DNA of 64,000 nt from a bacterium (GTDB lineage Bacteria > Chloroflexota > Dormibacteria > Aeolococcales > Bog-877). The notes beneath the pieces were generated by a model. It made no database searches. It was not told the origin of the DNA and worked only from the letters and a program-made list of their open reading frames with translations. Each line of letters begins with the position of its first letter. The stretch's first letter is position 1. A program made the translations under genes and the position numbers. The stretch is from assembly GCA_021827985.1 (NCBI GenBank), contig JAKATL010000002.1, positions 1-64,000 of the forward strand. The letters run 5' to 3'. Positions 51,801 through 59,217 of the stretch are shown here, piece after piece.

Positions 51801-51894
51801 TGCGGGGACCTGTCTCGGCGAGCGCGGATGCCCCTTTTCGACCTGCTGCGATGGCGAGGGAAGCGTCGGCTCGGGACCCGGGGTCCCCGAGTGA
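48826..51894 (+). CDS. AdnA/AddB-like helicase-nuclease subunit
   Basis: 1022 residues from a TTG overlapping the TetR stop. Walker A GGPGSGKTRALVELV near residue 21, a degenerate Walker B (VVDQAEQ), and a C-terminal PD-(D/E)XK nuclease with GRVDALWR and LELVDYKT. LACPRQYHYHRL with the final CLGERGCPFSTCC supplies four or five cysteines for the iron-sulfur staple of AddB/AdnA-type nucleases. With the next gene it forms a two-motor enzyme that resects double-strand breaks for RecA. The GTGA overlap supports equimolar synthesis. Confidence 0.82.
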   Translation: MTAFPSGPGLLEPVGPTRLTGGPGSGKTRALVELVSRDLERGADPSRVIVVLPSRAAVRDFGRQLDGGRRGASRPPLVMTHERLARWVMERSVAEPRQVLGPVAEWIAMRAAVEHSRPVLGELGQLADVPGFVDGLLDLCGSFSQALVSPALLASRVRSSDGILAQVTVLAANYQLALDQMEAMDTKQLAGAALACLQAHPHEWAGWADLLVVDQAEQLSPAQWYLLRELADLLTPPRRFVVAGDGTVAGGERHGPSVRCFEELFPREMHPQELLLPGNGPVVELAMRWGVTADNLVTPARAASSTAASLRIWRAADETEEAYAVSREVRRLRLEEGVPYDQVAVVSAGGAVLLPSLVQSLRSIGVPVRLEMSPWSGSPVLSQLSAWLEALCHPADDRRVVLALQADPGGVGEAEILRLRRWAARRRTSVAGALRSAEVGSTEGALGLRRALWLRLGGGDPGLADKRFTPPEFLGLLGTLEVELGVSELALREFSSASALARVNLSVQDAGNARELLVLGPAQLREWAHILQLAARRSGWEVDRVPRPDRPEVTVVTLGQAKGRRWQRVFLVGVADRYLPGPGPTRELLTGEDRQRLAEFVPEMEEVLAPGDWGAQERRRFLMGISRADVQLTVTWAARYGEDEVGGSRFAAALEGLGVTAGPAPSARNVTRADCLAQLAAIAQGAGGEAGQALPEEARDLAGLLRPWDPTAPDPAPDPVRLSATSLKSWLACPRQYHYHRLHLFEQGTAQSVLGSMAHRLLQLLYEEQAVWAGDPDQFRIQGQKLIREQLMPDVRDYLCDPLAETSVDLSLRAILSRWAERMVDPGPDQVGSPVAVEVPFSLQRQGYHLTGRVDALWRRPSGDLELVDYKTSPQAPSRDVLASSVSGADGKPAVDWQLPIYELAASSGALDPATQGVRPRFVRNWYLAIEPSSRFKTGLAVRGFAVGEESESVAWTDALLTPEVRRQFDLRLDHEARAIQRGVFPAAPRHDAGTCLGERGCPFSTCCDGEGSVGSGPGVPE

Positions 51895-54800
51895 GCCTGG
51901 AGATCTTGGAGGGCATCCTGCGGGACCTGAGTCCGGCGCAGCGCGAGGTTGTGTCCCAGCTCCATCACGGACCGGTGAAGGTGGTCGCCGCCGCTGGTAG
52001 CGGCAAGACCCGGACCATGGCGGCCTTGTACGCGGCCGGCCTGTTGGACGGGATGACCCCGGGCCAGATCCTGGCCGTGACCTTCACCAAGAAGGGCGCC
52101 GCTGAGTTGCGGGAGAGGGTGGCCCGGACGGTTGCCACCTTCCCCTCGCCGCCCGACCTCGACTCAGCCTGGATCGGCACCTTCCACCAGCTGATGCATC
52201 GCCTGCTGGCTGAGCACTGGTATGACGCCCGGGTTGGCCCGGAGCTCGAGCAGCTGGACGAGATCGAGGCCCATCAGCTGCTGCAGGAGGCCGGCCAGGC
52301 GGTGCGCAGGAGGTTGGCCAATGGTGAACTCGGCCACCTGCCCCCCCGGGTGAATGGCCGAGACCTCGTCCCCATCGCCAGATCCGCCGAGGAGGCGGTC
52401 GTGCGGCTCCGCTCGACGCCGCTCAGCCCGGACGATTGCCTGCGGCTCTCCACCTCGGCGTACGGCGCGCCGCCGTTTGCTACCGATCCGGAGTCCGAGG
52501 TGGCCGTCCACCGGCTTGGTCTTCGACTCACCCTGGAGGTCTGGCTCGAGTACGAGAAGCATCTCGAGGCCCTCAATGCCACGGACTTCGACGGCCTTCT
52601 TAGAACTGCCCTCCAGGCGCTGCGATCGGCACCGTCCCTCAGGGCCTGGACGCAGCAGAACTTTCGTCTGGTGATCGTGGATGAGTATCAGGACACCAGC
52701 CCTCTCCAGGTGGGGCTGCTGGCTGAGCTGTGGGGCCGCAACCAGGAGCGCAGCTACGTTGTGGGCGACCCGAGACAGTCGATCTACGCGTTCCGGGATG
52801 CCCAGCCGGGGGTCATGGAGGAGCATCCCGGCCGCCTGTATCCCCTCGCCTGCAACTACCGCTCCCTGGCCTCCATCCTGTCGGCCGCCGAAGCGGTGCT
52901 GCGCACCGAGCCGCAGTTCGCGGACGACCGCCCGATGGAGGTGGGGAGGACAACGCCCGACGGCCACCCGGTCCTCCTCGGGATGGCCACCCATCCCGAA
53001 TTGGAGGCAGAGGGGATCGCCGACCTGATCAGGAAGCTCCACGACGAGGGGCTCGTCCACCCCGACGGGAGCCAGCAGGAGGTGCGTTATCAGGACGTCG
53101 CCATCCTCGCCCGTACCCTCAGCCGAATTGGACCTCACCTGGAGGAGGCCCTGAGGGCACGAGGCATCCCCTTCGCCGCCGCCGCCGGTGGGCTGCTGGA
53201 CCGACCGGCGGTGAAGGACGCCGTGGCGCTGCTGCGCGCTGCGGTCAATCCCCTCGACGGTCAGGCCTGGGTGCGCGTCCTCCAGGGACCGCTGTTCCGC
53301 GTCCCCGACCAGGAGCTGACCCTGATCATGGCCCGTCCGCAGGCGGAGGGTGAGCCGGTGCCCAATCTGGTCCGCCGCGGCCTGGCCACGGCGTCCCTGA
53401 GCCGTCTGGTACGGCGTCGCGCGCATTCGGCCCTTGAATTGCTGGCTGCGGGGGCGGCCGCGGCGGAGCTCCGCTCAGGCAGCGAGGTCTTGTCCCTGCT
53501 AGTGGAACGGTCCGGCTTGAGGCCTTATCATGACGCCCGTCGCCGCCTTGGGGAACCGGACGGTTCACGCGCCCTCGCCTCTCTGGAAGCACTCAACCGC
53601 GTGGCCCTGGAGGCCGAACGCGGGGGGCGGTTCGTGCCTGCCCGCGAGCTGGTGGCCAGGATCGCCGCTCTGGGGGAGCGTGGGGGGCGCCGGGAGCCCG
53701 CGCCCGCGGAGGGCGACCAGGTGACGATCAGCACCATCCACGGGGCCAAGGGGTTGGAGTGGCCAGTGGTGGTGCTGGCTGACTGCCGCCCGTTCCATTC
53801 CCAGAGCCGCTCCGGACCGGTGCTCTGGGATGAGGAGGCGAGGGCCGTGGTGGTCACCAGCGCCGGGGGTGTCGACACGGCTGCCAAGGCGCGTTGGGCG
53901 GCGACGAGGGCGGCGCGGGTGGACCGGGAGGAGCGTACCCGGCTGATCTACGTGGGGATGACGAGGGCCAGAGACCTGCTGGTGGTGACTACGACCCGGG
54001 CCTGGCGGGGGAGCAAGGGAGCCACCCTGGACGAGCTGGTCGAAGAGGTCTGGAATGGGGCGAGAGGCGGAGGAGAATTCGGCGAGTTGGTCGCCGCAAT
54101 GGCCGCGCGCGCTCCTTGGGTGGGGCCTCTGCCGGGCTTCCCCGAGGATGTGACCCTGCCCTGGCTGTCTTCCCCGAGCATCGCCCGCGCACCGGCCCGT
54201 GGGCGACAGCCCGCGAACCTGCAATCGGCGCTGGCGAGGTGGCGGCAGGTGGAGCAGCTGAAGGAGGAGGGTTGGGATCACGGGCAGCGCCCGCGGCCCG
54301 AGATCAGCTTCAGCGCACTGGAGACTCTGGAACGCTGCCCCAGGTGGTACTGGTTTGAGCAGGTGGCCCAGTTGAGGGTCGGAGGGCCGGACGAGATGGA
54401 CGGGAGTGCGGCCCGGGAGATGGGAAGTGCCGCCCACCGCGTCCTGGAGAGCTTCCACCGGCGCAATCCGGCTCGCGGACCCCGGCCCGGGGAGTTGGTC
54501 GAGATCGCGAGAAGCTCTGGGGTCAGCTCGGAGGAGCTGGAGGCGATGCTGGAGGCCTACGCCACTCTTCCGATCGCCGCCCTGCCCACCCTGGGGGTGG
54601 AGGTGAAGTTCAAATGGAGTGGTTGGGGCCCGGTGGGGCTTCCCGACCTGGTCGGGGCGATCGACCGGGTGGCGCTGACGGACCGGGGAGAGGCCCTGGT
54701 GGTGGACTACAAGACGGACCGCACGCTGACCACCGCCTCCCTGGAGCGGCACAGCCGCCAGCTTCTCCTCTACTCCATGGCAGTGGGAGGGGGCCTCCTC

Positions 54801-55055
54801 GGAAGCCATCGGGTGGCTCCGCCGACCCTGGTCCTCTTGCGCACGGGTGAGATGGTGGAGGTGGACTCGTCTGCGGCGGCCCGCGACGACGCGCTCAGCT
54901 GGGCGGTTGCCCTGGCGCGCAGGGCGGCAGAGCCGGAGACCCTCTCAGCGGTGGGGCACTCACCGCTGCCCTGCGGCGAGTGCCCCTACCAGTGGTTCTG
55001 CCCTGAGCGCAGCGGAGTGGCCTGTCGCCGCCCGCTTCCCGTCAGCGAAGGTTGA
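51891..55055 (+). CDS. AdnB/AddA-like UvrD-type helicase-nuclease subunit
   Basis: 1054 residues from the GTG at 51891. Complete superfamily 1A motor: VVAAAGSGKTRTM, VTFTKKGAAELRERV, WIGTFHQLMHRLL, VIVDEYQDTSPLQ, VVGDPRQSIYAFRDA, TIHGAKGLEWPVVVLAD and YVGMTRARDLL. The C-terminal nuclease has ALVVDYKTD and a cysteine set (LERCPRWYWFE...CGECPYQWFC) for its own Fe-S cluster. Both subunits carrying a motor and a nuclease is the AdnAB pattern. Its 3' end overlaps convergent SCP2 by 14 bases. Confidence 0.9.
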   Translation: MSLEILEGILRDLSPAQREVVSQLHHGPVKVVAAAGSGKTRTMAALYAAGLLDGMTPGQILAVTFTKKGAAELRERVARTVATFPSPPDLDSAWIGTFHQLMHRLLAEHWYDARVGPELEQLDEIEAHQLLQEAGQAVRRRLANGELGHLPPRVNGRDLVPIARSAEEAVVRLRSTPLSPDDCLRLSTSAYGAPPFATDPESEVAVHRLGLRLTLEVWLEYEKHLEALNATDFDGLLRTALQALRSAPSLRAWTQQNFRLVIVDEYQDTSPLQVGLLAELWGRNQERSYVVGDPRQSIYAFRDAQPGVMEEHPGRLYPLACNYRSLASILSAAEAVLRTEPQFADDRPMEVGRTTPDGHPVLLGMATHPELEAEGIADLIRKLHDEGLVHPDGSQQEVRYQDVAILARTLSRIGPHLEEALRARGIPFAAAAGGLLDRPAVKDAVALLRAAVNPLDGQAWVRVLQGPLFRVPDQELTLIMARPQAEGEPVPNLVRRGLATASLSRLVRRRAHSALELLAAGAAAAELRSGSEVLSLLVERSGLRPYHDARRRLGEPDGSRALASLEALNRVALEAERGGRFVPARELVARIAALGERGGRREPAPAEGDQVTISTIHGAKGLEWPVVVLADCRPFHSQSRSGPVLWDEEARAVVVTSAGGVDTAAKARWAATRAARVDREERTRLIYVGMTRARDLLVVTTTRAWRGSKGATLDELVEEVWNGARGGGEFGELVAAMAARAPWVGPLPGFPEDVTLPWLSSPSIARAPARGRQPANLQSALARWRQVEQLKEEGWDHGQRPRPEISFSALETLERCPRWYWFEQVAQLRVGGPDEMDGSAAREMGSAAHRVLESFHRRNPARGPRPGELVEIARSSGVSSEELEAMLEAYATLPIAALPTLGVEVKFKWSGWGPVGLPDLVGAIDRVALTDRGEALVVDYKTDRTLTTASLERHSRQLLLYSMAVGGGLLGSHRVAPPTLVLLRTGEMVEVDSSAAARDDALSWAVALARRAAEPETLSAVGHSPLPCGECPYQWFCPERSGVACRRPLPVSEG

Positions 55056-55377
55056 ATAGCTGGGGCAGCCTCATGGCCAGCCCCATGTCGCCCTTGACCT
55101 TGAGCTTCCCGGTCATGAAGGCCACCGTCCCGTCCAGCTTGCCGGTGAGGAGTTTCACGAAGTTTTCGTCGGCGATGGTGAGGGTGATGTTGGGGGCCTC
55201 GGCCTGGCCCTCGGCCACGTGGCAGGCTGAGTCCTTGACGGTCACGAACCAGTGCCCCCCTTGTTCGCCGCCCACCTCCCATTGGAAAACGGCGGTCACC
55301 CCCGCGGCCTTTTCCGGCTTGAACGCAGAGGGAATGCGCTCCATGATCTCCTTGGGGGTGGGGTTCTCGTCGCTCAT
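55042..55377 (-). CDS. SCP2 sterol-transfer family protein
   Basis: 111 residues from the ATG at 55377, preceded by GGAGGAA. SCP2 pattern: VTAVFQWEVGGEQGGHWFVTVKD, ITLTIADENFVKLLTGKLDGTVAFMTGKLKVKGDMGLAMRL. It binds a hydrophobic ligand, probably a lipid or acyl-CoA; the actual ligand is unknown. It lies downstream of the epimerase gene on the same strand. Confidence 0.88.
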   Translation of the reverse strand: MSDENPTPKEIMERIPSAFKPEKAAGVTAVFQWEVGGEQGGHWFVTVKDSACHVAEGQAEAPNITLTIADENFVKLLTGKLDGTVAFMTGKLKVKGDMGLAMRLPQLFNLR

Positions 55378-55402
55378 AACAGATTCCTCCTGGGGGCGCC
55401 GG

Positions 55403-56407
55403 TCAGCCGCCACCCCCCGTCTCGCGACCCTGGCCTGCGGCCGAGGGTCCATGGTTCTCAAGCCTAGCGCTGCCCTGGTCCAACAGCCGCATTGGCCAGC
55501 GGCGCTGCCGCCGCAGGTAGCCCAGGTTGGGCTCCAGAGGGCGGGGGTCAAAGCCGAAGTTGCTGCGCACGGCATCCACCTGGGCCACGTTGGGCTTGAC
55601 CAGCATGTCCAGCTGATCGGGAGTGACCAGGGGGTTGGGGAGCAGCTTATCCATTAGCACAGCTCCCGGACGGATCAGCCGCGGGTCCAGGTGGAGAAGC
55701 CGCCGCCGAGTTATCCCAAGCCACTCGCGCCCGGTAACCCGCGCCACCACCTCGGTGATCTGATCCAGGGTCAGCTGTTCCGGGCCGCCCAACTCGTACA
55801 GGTGGCCGGCCCGGCCGTCGTCCTCGACCGCCGCGACCAGGCAGCGGGCCAAGTCCTCGGCGTGGATGGGCTGGAAGGTCGCGGAGCCGTTGCCCGGGAC
55901 CACCAAGAACGGGGAGGGGAGGGCGATCGCCCGAGCCAGGAGGGTGAAGAAGCCGTCGCCCTTGCCGAAGACGACCGAGGAGCGGAGGATGACCGTCTCC
56001 AGCCCGCTCCCCCTGACCGCCTGCTCGCCCTGCCACTTGGAGTACAGGTAGGGGAAGCGGGGGTCGGGGTCGGCACCGATGGCCGAGAGCTGCACCACCC
56101 GACGGGCGCCTGCCGCTCGGGCCGCGCGGGCGACCCGGGCGCTGCCCCCGGCGTTGACCGACTCGAAGGTCTGCACCCCGCGGCTGCGGATCACCGCTGC
56201 CAGGTTGACCACCACCTCAGCCCCCTCGAACGCCTCCTCCAAGCCCCGGCCGGACACCACATCTCCGAAGGTGGGCAGGAGCCCCGCGGGCAGGTCGGCA
56301 TGGGCACTGCCCCGTGCCACCACCCTCAGCTCGTGGCCGGCGCTGAGCAGCTGGGTAACCAGATACGAGCCGACGAATCCGGTTCCGCCGGTGATGGCGA
56401 CTCGCAC
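55403..56407 (-). CDS. NDUFA9-like NAD(P)-binding epimerase/dehydratase
   Basis: 334 residues. Rossmann start VAITGGTGFVGSYLVTQLL, then VVNLAAVI, LSAIGADPDPRFPYLYSKWQGE (YxxxK) and FQPIHAEDLARCLVAAVED. The atypical SDR group with this layout includes complex I NDUFA9 and bacterial relatives of unknown function. No complex I genes are near. It ends 25 bases before the SCP2 start, so the two may share a lipid-related role. Confidence 0.85.
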   Translation of the reverse strand: MRVAITGGTGFVGSYLVTQLLSAGHELRVVARGSAHADLPAGLLPTFGDVVSGRGLEEAFEGAEVVVNLAAVIRSRGVQTFESVNAGGSARVARAARAAGARRVVQLSAIGADPDPRFPYLYSKWQGEQAVRGSGLETVILRSSVVFGKGDGFFTLLARAIALPSPFLVVPGNGSATFQPIHAEDLARCLVAAVEDDGRAGHLYELGGPEQLTLDQITEVVARVTGREWLGITRRRLLHLDPRLIRPGAVLMDKLLPNPLVTPDQLDMLVKPNVAQVDAVRSNFGFDPRPLEPNLGYLRRQRRWPMRLLDQGSARLENHGPSAAGQGRETGGGG

Positions 56408-56425
56408 CTCAGTCCTCCCTCGGCT

Positions 56426-56767
56426 CTATGAGCGCCGGGCGTTACGCCTGGAGGCGGTGGGCTTGCCCGCTACCTGGGCCTTCAGTGAGCTGGCCGGGTA
56501 GAAGCGCACCTTGGTGGTCGGGGCGACCCGGACCATGGCTTGGGTCTGGGGGTTGCGGCGCATCCCACCCGGGCTCTGGCGCAACTTCCAGTGGCCGAAG
56601 CCGGCGATGCTCACCTCCTCGCCGTTCGCCAGCTTCTGGCCGATGAGGCCGAAGATCAACTGGAGGGTCTCATCGGCGAAGCGGAAGTTGGGAAAGACGG
56701 GATCGCTGGGGTCGTTGTCGTAGAGCAGCTGGGCCTGCAGAGTCTTCGCCAGCTCGCGCCGATTCAT
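56426..56767 (-). CDS. HU/IHF-family DNA-binding protein
   Basis: 113 residues; HU is normally about 90. The HU core is clear: GEEVSIAGFGHWKLRQSPGGMRRNPQT and VRVAPTTKVRFYPASSLKAQV. The N-terminal helix pair contains an unusual insert (YDNDPSDPVFPNFRF), and a short basic tail (RRNARRS) is added. It is a nucleoid protein. It is divergent from the SOS-controlled mutasome. Confidence 0.88.
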   Translation of the reverse strand: MNRRELAKTLQAQLLYDNDPSDPVFPNFRFADETLQLIFGLIGQKLANGEEVSIAGFGHWKLRQSPGGMRRNPQTQAMVRVAPTTKVRFYPASSLKAQVAGKPTASRRNARRS

Positions 56768-56868
56768 GGGCTTGCCTCCCGAGAGCGACCTTGAGCTAGG
56801 GTCGCGTGACTACTTTCTTCAGGGATTCTAGGCAATTTATGGGGAGGCACGCAGTCTGCGGAGGCCGC

Positions 56869-56898
56869 TTGCCTTCCGGGAACAAATGTTCGTATCAT
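56869..56898 (+). promoter_or_regulatory. Promoter of the mutasome operon
   Basis: TTGCCT (56869-56874) and TATCAT (56893-56898) are spaced by 18 bases. The predicted transcript starts near 56905, at or next to a GTG in the imuA frame. The SOS box fills the spacer, so LexA would block polymerase. Confidence 0.65.
56879..56892. promoter_or_regulatory. LexA (SOS) box
   Basis: GGAACAAATGTTCG contains the dyad GAAC-N4-GTTC and matches 13 of 14 positions of the Gram-positive box CGAACNNNNGTTCG. It lies between the -35 and -10 of the mutasome promoter. SOS control of imuA-imuB is well established in many bacteria, which supports the call. Confidence 0.85.
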
Positions 56899-56937
56899 GG
56901 CCCTGTGTCCGCTGGACCTTGTCGAGGAGCTGGGACA

Positions 56938-57714
56938 TTGCTGGGCGACGACCTCCGTAACCGGGCTTCCCCCGCTCTGGGGGAGGCTCTGGCCACCCTC
57001 CGGGAGCGCTACGGCTCCCGTGCGGTCCTGGCGGGGACGGGGCTGAGCGTGGCCGGGTTGCCCACGGGGATAGGGGGGGTTGATGGCCTGACCGGGTGCG
57101 ACGGGCTGCCCCGAGGGCGCCTCACATGGGTGTCAGGAGAGTTGGGGCAGGGGTGGTTCGACCTGAGCCTGGCGATCCTGGCTCGCCTCTCCACCTCTCT
57201 CCCGGCGGTGCTGGTGGACTTCTCCGGACGGGTCGACCCCAATGACATAGAGGCCTATGGGGGTGATCTGCGCAACCTATGGCTGGTTCATCCCCGCCAC
57301 CCTGAACAGGGGTGGGCCGCCGCCCGAGCCCTCGTCGAGGCGGGAGCGGGCATCACCCTGATGGTGGCCGATAGGTGGGAGCCGGTCAGGAGGGCGGCTC
57401 CGGCGACCCTGCTCGGGGCGCTGGAGTCCAGCGGAGGGGCGGCGCTCATCTGTGGGGGCCAGTCTCTCCCCGGAGAGGTCGCCCTCCGGGTGGCGATGGA
57501 GGTCGAGTGTCAGCGGCTGGCCTGGACCAGAGTCCATCGTGACATCTCTGGAATCTGGGTGCGCCTGCAGGTGGGACGCAGCCGGATAGGGGTGAGCGGC
57601 CGGAGCTGTCGGCTGCGGATCGCACTTCCTCGCCCCTACTTCTCCGGGGCGGGAGTGGCGGAGGCGGAGCTGGAGGCAGAGGATCTCACGCTCCTCCGGG
57701 AGGCCAGTGGGTGA
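56938..57714 (+). CDS. ImuA'-like RecA-fold mutasome protein
   Basis: 258 residues from a TTG with GAGGAG eight bases upstream; a GTG at 56905 near the predicted transcription start gives 269 residues. It resembles a RecA-type core: GIGGVDGLTGCDGLPRGRLTWVSGELGQGW (the Walker A is degenerate, lacking the usual GKT), then LPAVLVDFSGRVDP. It overlaps imuB by four bases. ImuA/ImuA' recruits or activates the error-prone polymerase DnaE2 with ImuB; identification rests largely on context and the degenerate RecA core. Confidence 0.75.
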   Translation: MLGDDLRNRASPALGEALATLRERYGSRAVLAGTGLSVAGLPTGIGGVDGLTGCDGLPRGRLTWVSGELGQGWFDLSLAILARLSTSLPAVLVDFSGRVDPNDIEAYGGDLRNLWLVHPRHPEQGWAAARALVEAGAGITLMVADRWEPVRRAAPATLLGALESSGGAALICGGQSLPGEVALRVAMEVECQRLAWTRVHRDISGIWVRLQVGRSRIGVSGRSCRLRIALPRPYFSGAGVAEAELEAEDLTLLREASG

Positions 57715-58922
57715 GCGGCCGGGGCTCCTCCCCCCGCCTGGCTTGCGCGATCTTTCCCCATCTCGCACTCAGCCTGGTCTGGCGTGCCCATCCTGAGCTG
57801 AGGGAAGAGGCGGTTTTGGTGGGCCCGGGACGGAGACCGGGCAGCGGGGAGGTGCTTCTGGCCGCCTCGGGGGCTGCGGTGGCCGCCGGGGCTGTCCCCG
57901 GAGGTGAGTGGCGCCAGGCGGTGATCTCCTGCCCGGACGCGGCCCGTCTCAGCGTGGAGGAGACGGCGATCTCGGAGCTGCGCTGGGAGCTGCGCCTGGC
58001 CCTGCAGGACATCAGCCCCATGGTGGAGTGGGTGGACGACACCCTCGCCTACCTGGATGCCGGGGCCCGCGACCTGCGCTGGCCCACGGAGGCGGCTCTG
58101 GCCTCCCGGCTGGGAAGGGAGTTGCAGCGGCTGCTTCTGGTCCCGCCCCGGGTGGGGGTGGGGCAGTCGCGCTTTACCGCTTGGGCGGCCGCCCTGGCCA
58201 CAGATCCCGGGCGTGCCCGGTTGGTGCCTCCAGGCCGGGCACCGCACTTTCTGGCCGAGCTTCCGGTGGAGGCCCTGCCGCTGCCCGGGGCCGTCAAGGA
58301 GCGGTTGCGGGAGTTTGGCCTGACGACCTGTGGTGACTGTGCCTCGATCCCGCTCCCTCTGTTGCAACGACAGTTCGGACCGGAGGGCCTGCTTCTCAAC
58401 CGTCTCTGTCTGGGAAGAGACGGGGCCACCGTCAATCCCTGGGTGGTTCCGCCTCCTTGTGGTGTTCGGCGGGTGTTGGCAGGGCCGGTCGAAGACACGG
58501 AAGCGTTGCGCTTCGGCGCTCCAGAGCTGGCGGCGGAGCTGGCCGTGGAACTGGCCCAGCGGAACCTGGCCGCGGGCCGCCTGCGGCTGCTGGTGGGTGG
58601 GGAGGGAGGGGAGTCCTGGGAGCTGATCACGCCTCCCTCTCCCGCCATGACCAAGGAGGAACTGCTGCCTCTGGTGCTCAGCCTCATGGCCCGGGTGCGG
58701 CGTCCGGTCGAGGTGGTCGAACTCCAAGCGTTGGAGCTGGTCGCGCCTCCGGTGCGCCAGCGACAGCTCTTTCCCAGCGGAGGGGATCGGCGGGAGGAGA
58801 TCGAACGCGCCGCCGCTCGGCTCAGTGAGCGGTTCGGCGGCGGCCTGATCTGGCGGGTTGCGGTGCGTCCGGAGCACCCCGGGGATGTGCCCGAGGAGCG
58901 GCTGGCGTGGCGTCGGGCATGA
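57711..58922 (+). CDS. imuB: ImuB, catalytically inactive Y-family polymerase homologue
   Basis: 403 residues. The N-terminus LACAIFPHLALSLVWRAHPEL matches the ImuB start and lacks the catalytic Asp of active Y-family polymerases. VEWVDDTLAYLDAG, the thumb/little-finger-like SRFTAWAAALATDPGRARLVPPG and the HhH-like LREFGLTTCGDCASIPLPLLQRQFG follow. ImuB scaffolds DnaE2 on the beta clamp during SOS mutagenesis. A possible clamp-binding motif is RQRQLFPS near residue 345. No dnaE2 lies downstream here. Confidence 0.85.
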   Translation: MSGRGSSPRLACAIFPHLALSLVWRAHPELREEAVLVGPGRRPGSGEVLLAASGAAVAAGAVPGGEWRQAVISCPDAARLSVEETAISELRWELRLALQDISPMVEWVDDTLAYLDAGARDLRWPTEAALASRLGRELQRLLLVPPRVGVGQSRFTAWAAALATDPGRARLVPPGRAPHFLAELPVEALPLPGAVKERLREFGLTTCGDCASIPLPLLQRQFGPEGLLLNRLCLGRDGATVNPWVVPPPCGVRRVLAGPVEDTEALRFGAPELAAELAVELAQRNLAAGRLRLLVGGEGGESWELITPPSPAMTKEELLPLVLSLMARVRRPVEVVELQALELVAPPVRQRQLFPSGGDRREEIERAAARLSERFGGGLIWRVAVRPEHPGDVPEERLAWRRA

Positions 58923-59161
58923 CTCCGGTGGAGGTGGAGTGCGGCGGGAAGGATGCGGAGCCGCGCGCCGTTCTAAGGGAGAGTGGCTGGGTGGAGGTGG
59001 CCGAGGTCGTTGAGCGGTCAGTGGTGGAGGTGGGCTGGTGGCGCACCGCCCCAGCCCGGCCCCGGAGGCTGCGATGTTGGCGGGTGCTGCTGGCATCAGG
59101 AGAGTGTCTGGATCTGCGTCGCGAGCCCAGGGTGGGCTGGACGGTCCGAGTGTGGGGATGA
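58919..59161 (+). CDS. DUF6504-like small protein of the mutasome operon
   Basis: 80 residues; the ATGA overlaps the imuB stop. It is rich in Trp/Val strands (VEVAEVVERSVVEVGWWRTAP; WRVLLASGECLDLRREPRVGWTVRVWG), resembling the small DUF6504 protein often encoded after imuB in Actinomycetota. It probably joins or modulates the mutasome; its function is unknown. Confidence 0.7.
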   Translation: MTPVEVECGGKDAEPRAVLRESGWVEVAEVVERSVVEVGWWRTAPARPRRLRCWRVLLASGECLDLRREPRVGWTVRVWG

Positions 59162-59204
59162 GGGCAAGGCAAATCTCCCCCGCGAACCGCCGCTCCGCCA
59201 TCTG

Positions 59205-59210
59205 CTAGCT
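59205..59210 (+). promoter_or_regulatory. Candidate -10 for leaderless ftsH transcription
   Basis: TAGCTT ends seven bases before the ftsH ATG, and no Shine-Dalgarno sequence precedes the ATG. That arrangement fits a transcript starting at the A of the start codon. Confidence 0.4.
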
Positions 59211-59217
59211 TTCGCTC

